From Maribacter cobaltidurans (GTDB lineage: Bacteria > Bacteroidota > Bacteroidia > Flavobacteriales > Flavobacteriaceae), in the NCBI RefSeq assembly GCF_002269385.1, contig NZ_CP022957.1, positions 1,111,001-1,175,000 on the forward strand: DNA of 64,000 nucleotides. The letters run 5' to 3'. The notes under the pieces are model-generated. The model saw nothing but the letters and a program-made list of their open reading frames with translations. It was not told the origin of the DNA and ran no database searches. A program made the translations under genes and the position numbers. Shown here piece by piece: positions 58,185-64,000 of this stretch; position 1 is the first letter of the stretch; every line of letters starts with the position of its first letter.

Positions 58185-58266
58185 TACGGGCGGGGAGACT
58201 CGAACTCCCACACCTCGCGGCATCAGATCCTAAGTCTGACGTGTCTACCAATTCCACCACGCCCGC
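58185..58266 (-). tRNA. tRNA-Leu(UAG), complete, carried by the ICE
   Basis: 82 nt. Acceptor GCGGGCG / CGCCCGT with a G1-U72 pair, D-arm TGGTGGAATTGGTAGACA, anticodon arm TCAGA-CTTAGGA-TCTGA (anticodon UAG), long variable arm as in class II tRNA, T-arm GGGAGTTCGAGTCTCCC, discriminator A. It differs from the severed host tRNA in the acceptor, T and anticodon stems while keeping all pairs. It lies inside the 15-bp cores and so belongs to the element. The severed 5' half and a -7 box lie just upstream in the same orientation, so the host promoter probably drives it. Confidence 0.95.
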
Positions 58267-58300
58267 ATTTTAATATTTTAACGTTTTTTATTTCGCTATG

Positions 58301-58315
58301 TCCTAAGTCTAGCGT
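58301..58315. repeat. attR core, 15-bp direct repeat
   Basis: TCCTAAGTCTAGCGT, identical to 9219-9233. It is the outermost element/host junction on the right. The complete tRNA inside has ACGTCAGACTTAGGA at the equivalent place, two differences from the core. Confidence 0.9.
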
Positions 58316-58339
58316 GTCTACCAATTCCACCACGCCTGC
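58301..58339 (-). pseudogene. Severed host tRNA-Leu(UAG), 5' half
   Basis: On minus: acceptor GCAGGCG, D-arm TGGTGGAATTGGTAGACA, 5' anticodon stem and loop GCTAGACTTAGGA. It breaks off into unrelated spacer after the loop. The 3' partner is at 9176-9233. Any transcript would continue through a 34-nt spacer into the complete element tRNA. Confidence 0.92.
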
Positions 58340-58359
58340 ATTTCCGTTAAAACGGGCTG

Positions 58360-58367
58360 CAAATATA
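58360..58367 (-). promoter_or_regulatory. Probable host promoter -7 box of the tRNA-Leu
   Basis: TATATTTG on minus fits the Bacteroidota TAnnTTTG element and lies 20 nt upstream of G1 of the severed tRNA half. No comparable box is visible in the 34-nt spacer before the element tRNA. Between here and 58540 nothing else was found. Confidence 0.6.
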
Positions 58368-58540
58368 AAGCAAAATTTCAATTCTCTAAATTTTCATGTA
58401 TTTATATTTATGGTTTTTCGAAGGTCAGATTTAACATCCCCACCTATTGTTCCACTTTACACCTAAAAATTTACAATGGATGTTTCAATCTTTAAACTCG
58501 AGCTTTTTGTATTTTTAAGTAGTTTATCCAAAAAATATAA

Positions 58541-59929
58541 ATGAAAAACGTTAAAGAATACATCGCCAATCACAAAGACCGCTTTCTTACAGAACTCATT
58601 GAACTCCTAAAAATTCCCTCCATTAGTGCCGATTCGGCCTTTTCCCAAGATGTACTTGATACAGCAGATGCCGTAAAGCTGGCCTTGGAAAATGCTGGAT
58701 GTCACAACGTGGAAATACACGAAACCGATGGTTACCCCATAGTTTATGGTGAAAAGATTATTGATGAAAATCTTCCTACCGTTCTGGTTTATGGACATTA
58801 TGACGTACAACCCCCGGACCCAATGGATTTATGGAATTCTCCCCCATTTGAACCGGTAATCAAGAAAACGGAACTTCATCCTGAAGGTGCAATTTTTGCA
58901 AGAGGAGCCTGTGATGACAAGGGTCAAATGTACATGCATGTTAAGGCATTGGAATTCATGGTTAAAACTGACCAATTACCCTGCAATGTCAAATTTATGA
59001 TCGAAGGCGAAGAAGAAGTGGGCAGTAATAATCTGGCCACCTATGTTTCGGAGAACAGGGAAAAACTGAAAAATGACGTCATATTAATTTCCGATACGGG
59101 AATGATCGCCAACGATATACCCTCTATCACCACGGGACTTCGAGGTTTAAGTTATGTGGAAGTCGAGGTAACTGGACCCAATCGAGATCTTCATTCCGGA
59201 TTGTATGGAGGTGCCGTAGCCAATCCCATTAATGTTTTGGCCAAGATGATTGCCAGCCTTCATGATGAAGACAACCACATCACCATTCCAGGATTTTATG
59301 ACAAAGTAGAACAGCTTTCGGAAGCGGAGCGTGCCGAAATGGCAAAAGCACCTTTTTCCTTGGAAGCATATCAAAAATCATTGGACATTGAATCCGTGTA
59401 CGGCGAAAAAGGCTATACGACCAACGAAAGAAACTCCATAAGACCCACGTTGGATGTCAACGGTATTTGGGGAGGTTATACGGGCGAAGGTGCCAAAACG
59501 GTCATCGCCAGTAAGGCCTATGCAAAAATTTCCATGCGTCTGGTACCCAATCAAGATTGGAGGGAAATTACGGAACTGTTCAAAAATCATTTTGAATCCA
59601 TAGCCCCAAAAGGTGTCAGGGTGAAGGTAAAACCGCACCACGGTGGCCAAGGCTACGTTACCCCAATAGATACCGATGGCTATCAAGCAGCTTCCAAGGC
59701 CTATGAGACCACCTTTGGAAAAAAACCGATTCCACAACGAAGCGGGGGTAGCATTCCTATTGTTTCCCTGTTTGAAAAGGAGCTGGATAGTAAGACCATT
59801 TTAATGGGATTTGGGCTGGACAGTGATGCCATTCATTCCCCAAACGAACACTTCGGTGTTTGGAACTATTTAAAAGGCATCGAAACCATACCCTATTTCT
59901 TTGAATACTTTGCTGAAAGCAAGCAGTAG
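58541..59929 (+). CDS. M20 family dipeptidase
   Basis: 462 residues, no signal peptide. Metal and catalytic motifs: VYGHYDVQPP (first His/Asp), ARGACDDKGQ (bridging Asp), MIEGEEEVGS (catalytic Glu pair), ISDTG, and HSPNEHFG near 435 (last His). A lid/dimer domain lies at ~200-370. It hydrolyses dipeptides or small peptides in the cytoplasm with two zinc or manganese ions. Monocistronic or in line with the following esterase. Confidence 0.9.
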   Translation: MKNVKEYIANHKDRFLTELIELLKIPSISADSAFSQDVLDTADAVKLALENAGCHNVEIHETDGYPIVYGEKIIDENLPTVLVYGHYDVQPPDPMDLWNSPPFEPVIKKTELHPEGAIFARGACDDKGQMYMHVKALEFMVKTDQLPCNVKFMIEGEEEVGSNNLATYVSENREKLKNDVILISDTGMIANDIPSITTGLRGLSYVEVEVTGPNRDLHSGLYGGAVANPINVLAKMIASLHDEDNHITIPGFYDKVEQLSEAERAEMAKAPFSLEAYQKSLDIESVYGEKGYTTNERNSIRPTLDVNGIWGGYTGEGAKTVIASKAYAKISMRLVPNQDWREITELFKNHFESIAPKGVRVKVKPHHGGQGYVTPIDTDGYQAASKAYETTFGKKPIPQRSGGSIPIVSLFEKELDSKTILMGFGLDSDAIHSPNEHFGVWNYLKGIETIPYFFEYFAESKQ

Positions 59930-59950
59930 TTTAATTTTTAATACTGGATT

Positions 59951-60838
59951 ATGAAAATTTCAGAGAACGGTTCAAAAGCATTACCCATCCTAGCGGTCCT
60001 ATTCTTTATATGCAGTGTTCATGTAGGTTTATCTCAAGAAGAGTCCTACGCATTATCCGAGGATTCAAAACCTCAGCCCAATGTACCCAAAGGAACCGTT
60101 ACCAAACATATTTTTAAAAGCGACCTGTTTGAAGGAACCACTAGGGAATATTATGTATATGTGCCGCAGCAGTATAGGAAAGACCAACCGGCGGCCTTAA
60201 TGATATTTCAGGACGGACATGCCTACGTAAAGGAAGATGGCGACTTTAAGACGCCGATCGTATTCGACAACCTCATCCATAAAAAAGAGATGCCCGTGAC
60301 CATTGGTATTTTTATCAATCCCGGACATCAATCCTCGGAACTGCCCGAAAATCCTTTTAGGGCCAGTAACCGAAGTTGGGAGTACGATGAATTAAGTGAT
60401 CTTTACTCCCGATTTTTAATCGAGGAAATTATTCCCGAAGTAGCAAAGAACTACAATCTAACCTCCGACCCAAAAATGCGTGCCATTTGCGGACTTTCTT
60501 CAGGTGGCATTTGTGCATTTACCGCAGCTTGGGAGCGGCCTGATTATTTTTATAGGGTGTTGAGCCATATTGGAAGTTTTACGAATATTCGTGGTGGTCA
60601 TAACTATCCATCTATGATCAGAAGGCATGCAAAGAGAAATATTAAAGTCTACTTGCAAGATGGTTCCGGGGATTTGAACAATCAATATGGTAATTGGTGG
60701 TTGGCCAATCAACAAATGGCATCTTCCCTAGAATTTAGGGATTATGATTACATTTTTGTAAAAGGAACGGGTGGGCACAACGGAAAACATGGAGGAGCTA
60801 TATTTCCGGAGGCCTTAAAATGGTTATGGAAGGACTGA
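59951..60838 (+). CDS. Secreted CE1-like esterase
   Basis: 295 residues; a signal segment (LAVLFFICSVHVGLS) then the esterase-D fold: YYVYVPQQYRKDQPAALMIFQDG, GIFINPG, nucleophile in GLSSGG (around residue 182), and a C-terminal GTGGHNGKHGG supplying the His. Related to carbohydrate and polyol esterases; sequence differs from the left-hand CE1 enzymes and lacks their E-set domain. It is 22 nt after the dipeptidase gene, so co-transcription is likely. Confidence 0.82.
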   Translation: MKISENGSKALPILAVLFFICSVHVGLSQEESYALSEDSKPQPNVPKGTVTKHIFKSDLFEGTTREYYVYVPQQYRKDQPAALMIFQDGHAYVKEDGDFKTPIVFDNLIHKKEMPVTIGIFINPGHQSSELPENPFRASNRSWEYDELSDLYSRFLIEEIIPEVAKNYNLTSDPKMRAICGLSSGGICAFTAAWERPDYFYRVLSHIGSFTNIRGGHNYPSMIRRHAKRNIKVYLQDGSGDLNNQYGNWWLANQQMASSLEFRDYDYIFVKGTGGHNGKHGGAIFPEALKWLWKD

Positions 60839-60860
60839 AAAATTCCAAATATACCAGAAT

Positions 60861-61283
60861 ATGAAACAGGCAGTTAGTTTTCTTGTACTGATAATAAGTT
60901 TTTACTCCCATTCACAAGTTATTAATGCATCGGGAGATTATCTAGTGAAATTGGGAAATGAAGACCATCTGATTGAATATTCTCTCACGTTAAGTGGCGA
61001 TGGCTCTTTCACTTTCCATTCGTATTCCAACAACCAAAAAGGAATACCACCGACTGTTCACACTTACGGAAAAGGAAAGTGGACTTCCGATAAGGACATT
61101 GTTTCTTTTTATTCCGATAAACAGGATATGGACGAAAAATTCAGCCTAAATTTTACGGGAACAAAGGCCCGTTTCATATCAAAATCGGCACGTGACAAAA
61201 CAGACCGTGAAATTAAAACCCGATTAAAATTTTATAAATCGGACATATTCTGGATCAAAGGAATGGAAATATTTAAAATGTGA
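60861..61283 (+). CDS. Secreted hypothetical protein (140 aa)
   Basis: Signal peptide ending YSHSQ, then a beta-rich domain (YSLTLSGDGSFTFHSYSN, GKGKWTSDKDIVSFYSDKQD). It reads like small Bacteroidota proteins that fold as one beta-barrel or lipocalin-like sheet, but I cannot name the family. Starts 23 nt after the esterase gene and ends 16 nt before the convergent PhnA gene. Confidence 0.65.
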   Translation: MKQAVSFLVLIISFYSHSQVINASGDYLVKLGNEDHLIEYSLTLSGDGSFTFHSYSNNQKGIPPTVHTYGKGKWTSDKDIVSFYSDKQDMDEKFSLNFTGTKARFISKSARDKTDREIKTRLKFYKSDIFWIKGMEIFKM

Positions 61284-61298
61284 TGTCCAAAAGTAAGG

Positions 61299-61886
61299 TT
61301 AGACCTTCTTCACATATTTTGTGATGATTACGATTTGCTGACCATCTACTTTGCCCTCAATATATTCGGCATTTTCATGGTCCAAGGAAATCCTGCGAAC
61401 CGCCGTTCCCTGTTTGGCTACCATACTGGACCCCTTTACTTTTAGGTCCTTGATTAATACAACGGAGTCTCCATTCTCCAAAATAGCTCCATTGGCATCT
61501 CTATGTATGATTTTATCAGCATCTGAAATTCCTTCTCCAGTGGCCTTCGCCCATTCCAAGGTTTCGTCTTCCAGGTACATCATGTCCAATAGGTCTTGGG
61601 GCCAACCCTCGGATTTTAATCTAGATAACATTCTCCATGACAATACCTTTACGGCATCATATTCACTCCACATGCTATCGTTAAGACAACGCCAATGGTT
61701 GGAATCGGTCGTATCAGGATTTTCGATTTGACCAATACAGGTAGTGCATGCCAGCACGCTCCCATCAAAACCTCCGGTCGAGACAGGTGGCACTTCATAA
61801 ACTTCAAGATTATCCTTTGCTCCGCAGAGTTCGCAAACATGGCCGCTCCTATTTTGTAAATCCTCCAATAACCCCATAAAATTCAT
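61299..61886 (-). CDS. PhnA domain-containing zinc-ribbon protein
   Basis: 195 residues. The N-terminal zinc ribbon has CELCGA and CTTCIG, the central region WRCLNDSMWSEYDAVKVLSWRM is conserved in the family, and the C-terminal PhnA domain (DSVVLIKDLKVKGSSMVAKQGTAVRRI) is an SH3-like barrel. PhnA/YjdM proteins are not phosphonate hydrolases despite the name; their role is unclear. Convergent with the previous gene and divergent from the BlaI gene. Confidence 0.88.
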   Translation of the reverse strand: MNFMGLLEDLQNRSGHVCELCGAKDNLEVYEVPPVSTGGFDGSVLACTTCIGQIENPDTTDSNHWRCLNDSMWSEYDAVKVLSWRMLSRLKSEGWPQDLLDMMYLEDETLEWAKATGEGISDADKIIHRDANGAILENGDSVVLIKDLKVKGSSMVAKQGTAVRRISLDHENAEYIEGKVDGQQIVIITKYVKKV

Positions 61887-61954
61887 TTTTTAGGAAAGCA
61901 AACATACTGCTTTACGATTATAAATTCTTTTATCAGGTCAAAAAAACAAACTCT

Positions 61955-62010
61955 ACATTTGTAGAATATAATTTTTTATTCTATGTTTGTAGAACACACT
62001 CTAAAAATGT
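61955..62010. promoter_or_regulatory. Possible BlaI operator repeats
   Basis: Three spaced words ATTTGTAGAA, GTTTGTAGAA and AATGTAGAA lie in the ~60 bp before the repressor start. BlaI-type repressors bind TACA/TGTA dyads; the TGTA words here fit, but no perfect dyad is seen. Confidence 0.5.
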
Positions 62011-62015
62011 AGAAG

Positions 62016-62381
62016 ATGCAGCTATCAAAATCCGAAGAGGAACTCATGAACATAGTATGGAAATTAAAAAAGGCTTTCATGAAAGATTTGTTGGACGCCT
62101 ATCCAGAACCCAAACCGGCCACTACCACGGTAGCTACACTTTTGAAACGCATGACGGATAAAGGTTTTGTGGCTTACAATAGTATAGGAAGAAGCAGGGA
62201 ATATTATCCTTTAGTGAAGAAAAAAGACTATTTCTCCAAACATGTAAATGGGTTGATCAAGAATTTCTTTAACGATAGTCCGGGACAATTCGCCTCCTTT
62301 TTTACCCAAGAAACAAATTTGAGTAAAGCCGAATTGGAGGAATTGAAAAAATTAATAGACAACGAAATAAAAAAGAAGTAA
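62016..62381 (+). CDS. BlaI/MecI/CopY family repressor
   Basis: 121 residues. Winged helix at the N-terminus (LSKSEEELMNIVWKLKKAF, TTTVATLLKRMTDKGFVAY), C-terminal dimerization helices with SKAELEELKKLIDN. The stop overlaps the ATG of the M56 peptidase gene, the typical blaI-blaR1 layout. Upstream ATGTTTGTAGAACACACT and TTTGTAGAATAT contain repeated TTTGTAGAA words around 61958-61997 that could be its operator. The peptidase would inactivate it on a signal. Confidence 0.9.
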   Translation: MQLSKSEEELMNIVWKLKKAFMKDLLDAYPEPKPATTTVATLLKRMTDKGFVAYNSIGRSREYYPLVKKKDYFSKHVNGLIKNFFNDSPGQFASFFTQETNLSKAELEELKKLIDNEIKKK

Positions 62382-64000
62382 TGATACTCGCCTTTCTCTT
62401 AAAATCGACCGCATGCTTGGCCATTTTTCTGGCCTTTTACAAACTTGTTTTGGAAAAGGAAAGCATTCATACTTTTAAGCGATTTTTCCTGCTTGGAGCC
62501 TTGATTACCTCCTTTGTAATTCCCAACATTGTATTTACGGAGTACGTTGAAGTAACACCAGGTACCGAAATAAGCATCCCTCAGGTGACCGAAGGTTTAC
62601 AAGCCATGAACACCGAGACTGTGGCTCCAAAGGCATCATTTTTAGATTGGAATGTAATTGTATGGAGCATTTATGGCATTGGGGTTATCATTTTTGGATT
62701 TCGATTTATAAGGCATCTGCTCCAAATTTGGTCCCGGATTCGACTGAACCCCAAATTGAAGGAGAACCTTATCACCCGGGTACTCCTAAGACAGTCAGTC
62801 GCACCACACACCTTTTTCAACTATATCTTTTTGAACAAAAAAGAATTCGAGGAAAAAAATATCCCCATAGAAGTACTGCTACATGAAGAAACCCATGCCA
62901 AACAAAGACATAGCTTGGATGTAATTTTAGTTGAAATGGTTCAAGTGTTATTTTGGTTCAACCCCCTTATTTATTTTTTAAAGTCCTCCATAAAGCTTAA
63001 TCATGAATTTTTGGCAGATAATGCTGTCGTAAACAGCAATATAAGCATACCCAAATACCAACATCTTTTACTTTCCTTTTTATCAAAGGCAAGTGAAAAT
63101 CACCATTCATCCATCAAAATAGCGAACGCTATAGTTTATTCATCAACCCGTGCTGAGCGAAGTCGAAGCATCAAAAAACGTTTTACAGTCATGAAAACAA
63201 AAACATCAAAAAAATCGATTGTTCTAAGAAGCTTTTTGCTTCTCCCCTTAACCACCATTCTATTATTTGGATTTAGTGAAAAAAAGGAAATTCCTATTAG
63301 CGAAAAAGCAGCCTTAGAGACAACGTTGAAATCAAAAAATAACGTTGATTACAGTCCTTGGTCGGCTACAAAGGACGAATTATTAAAATTCAATGCTCTT
63401 GCCAAAAAGTACAATGCCATTCCGGTTGAAAAAAGAAAAATACCCATGGATGATCTCAAAACTCTGGAAACCATCTATGGTAAAATGAACGAGGCACAGA
63501 AAAAGGTAGCACAACCATTTCCAGAATGTCTGCCCCAAAATCAAAAAAGGGTGGATTTCATAGAAATCAATATCAACAACAACGGTCAATTATTGGTTCA
63601 GGATGATTTGATACGTTTGGAGGATTTAAAAACTTATCTATCCAAACTTAATGAACATCTTTCCTTTGACGACCGAAAAAAAGTAGTGCGTTCCATTATT
63701 AAAGTCGACACCAAAACCCCAAAGGAGGTCATCCAAAAAGTAGATAAAATCCTAACAGAATATGGTTCCGCTACCATCAATATTATTGGTCCGGAGGAAT
63801 CGATACAAATCCGTCAACAGCAAAGTGCCACCCGTGAGGAAATGAAAGAATACAATACACTGGCGAAGAAGTATAATGAAATGGACCGCAATCAGATGTA
63901 TATCAAAAAGAGTGAAGTATCCCGATTAAAAGTGATTTATGGGAAGATGTCAAAAAAACAACGGGCAGATGCAGAACCTTTTCCAGATTTCCCACCCCTA
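62381..64000 (+). CDS. M56 (BlaR1-type) membrane metallopeptidase, 3' end outside window
   Basis: 540 codons are visible with no stop. N-terminal membrane helices start MILAFLLKSTACLAIFLAF. The zinc site is HEETH (His168-Glu169, His172), followed by FWFNPLIYFLKSSIKLNHEFLAD, the M56 hallmark. A further helix lies near residue 285. The periplasmic part has an ExbD/TolR-like stretch (FIEINIQNN-type, about 385-465) between two related ~55-residue units (LAKKYNAIPVEKRKIPM; LAKKYNEMDRNQ). A dispersed repeat encodes AERSRS near 259. Partner of the BlaI repressor. Confidence 0.88.
   Translation, partial: MILAFLLKSTACLAIFLAFYKLVLEKESIHTFKRFFLLGALITSFVIPNIVFTEYVEVTPGTEISIPQVTEGLQAMNTETVAPKASFLDWNVIVWSIYGIGVIIFGFRFIRHLLQIWSRIRLNPKLKENLITRVLLRQSVAPHTFFNYIFLNKKEFEEKNIPIEVLLHEETHAKQRHSLDVILVEMVQVLFWFNPLIYFLKSSIKLNHEFLADNAVVNSNISIPKYQHLLLSFLSKASENHHSSIKIANAIVYSSTRAERSRSIKKRFTVMKTKTSKKSIVLRSFLLLPLTTILLFGFSEKKEIPISEKAALETTLKSKNNVDYSPWSATKDELLKFNALAKKYNAIPVEKRKIPMDDLKTLETIYGKMNEAQKKVAQPFPECLPQNQKRVDFIEININNNGQLLVQDDLIRLEDLKTYLSKLNEHLSFDDRKKVVRSIIKVDTKTPKEVIQKVDKILTEYGSATINIIGPEESIQIRQQQSATREEMKEYNTLAKKYNEMDRNQMYIKKSEVSRLKVIYGKMSKKQRADAEPFPDFPPL
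63150..63173. repeat. Dispersed TGAGCGAAGTCGAAG repeat inside the M56 gene
   Basis: GTGCTGAGCGAAGTCGAAGC is the reverse complement of the word in the 122-bp repeats at ~8949-8966 and ~9071-9088, allowing one to three differences. It is in frame and adds Ala-Glu-Arg-Ser-Arg-Ser between the M56 domain and the next membrane helix. Confidence 0.75.

Larger units (their letters stand above)
9219..58315. mobile_element. ~49-kb CTnDOT-like integrative and conjugative element in tRNA-Leu
   Basis: Bounded by direct repeats TCCTAAGTCTAGCGT (9219-9233 and 58301-58315), each inside one half of the same tRNA-Leu. The left end carries a tyrosine integrase. The interior holds RteC, an excisionase-like protein, TraE/F/G/I/J/K/M/N, a coupling protein, a relaxase, a BfmA/BtgA protein, SSBs and ParB. 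The cargo is a copper/heavy-metal island and a complete tRNA-Leu. The flanking host genes are metabolic and unrelated. The transfer set looks nearly complete, so mobility is plausible; no TraL, TraO, TraP or TraQ homologue was recognised. Confidence 0.92.

Noticed and set aside
58021..58260. Open frame of 79 codons on minus beginning MVELVDTSDLG
   Set aside because: It is the translated shadow of the tRNA-Leu gene and its terminator, a common false gene.
58185..58266. Idea that the complete tRNA-Leu is a native tandem host copy
   Set aside because: It lies between the two halves of another tRNA, inside the direct-repeat cores. In the uninterrupted chromosome there is no place for it.
61299..61886. 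Role in phosphonate degradation from the name PhnA
   Set aside because: No other phosphonate genes are nearby, and PhnA/YjdM zinc-ribbon proteins are not the hydrolase of the same name.

Overview
The window looks like a chromosome segment of a marine or plant-polymer-degrading member of the Flavobacteriaceae (phylum Bacteroidota). Signs are the TAnnTTTG promoter boxes, the lack of Shine-Dalgarno sequences, lipoprotein signals ending in SC/AC, DUF-rich CTnDOT-type transfer genes, and a cluster of secreted xylan-active esterases.

Layout. (1) 1-8838: host carbohydrate-degradation operon, all on +. It holds a CE1-like esterase (cut by the window edge), a CE15 glucuronoyl esterase, a GH43 glycosidase, two BD-FAE-like acetyl esterases and a 904-residue CE6-CE1-CE1 fusion. 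Together these would strip acetyl, feruloyl and methyl-glucuronoyl (lignin) decorations from xylan. (2) 8839-9218: three copies of a tRNA-Leu 3' end, two of them in 122-bp tandem repeats with terminators and a dispersed TGAGCG-type repeat. (3) 9219-58315: a ~49-kb integrative and conjugative element (ICE) that splits a host tRNA-Leu(UAG) gene in its anticodon stem-loop, bounded by a 15-bp direct repeat. (4) 58340-64000: host genes (M20 dipeptidase, CE1-like esterase, PhnA protein, a BlaI/BlaR1-type pair).

Inside the ICE: integrase next to the left end; decayed copies of a copper-module segment and of a coupling-protein gene; a copper/heavy-metal island at about 12.5-32.8 kb (HYC_CC_PP protein, HMA-AraC regulator, alpha-carbonic anhydrase, CopA-CopB-like multicopper oxidase fusion, permease, haem-binding and DUF3347 proteins, bestrophin and ion channel, CusRS-like two-component system, CusA-TolC fusion, CusB, CCC1/VIT1 protein); RteC and an excisionase-like protein; replication-type genes; a TraE-F-G-I-J-K-M-N secretion operon; a LytS/LytR pair with two unknown secreted proteins; coupling protein, relaxase and BfmA/BtgA mobilization protein with a candidate oriT; two SSBs; a ParB protein; and a 0.7-kb repeat-rich non-coding zone.

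Most striking feature: the ICE carries its own complete tRNA-Leu(UAG) 34 nt inside its right end. It lies directly downstream of the severed host 5' half and of what looks like the host promoter. Its anticodon stem has compensated base changes, so it keeps the fold and anticodon but no longer matches the 15-bp integration core. This looks like replacement of the destroyed host gene by a copy resistant to the element's own integrase. Part of the copper island carries single-base homopolymer frameshifts that are either real decay or assembly error.
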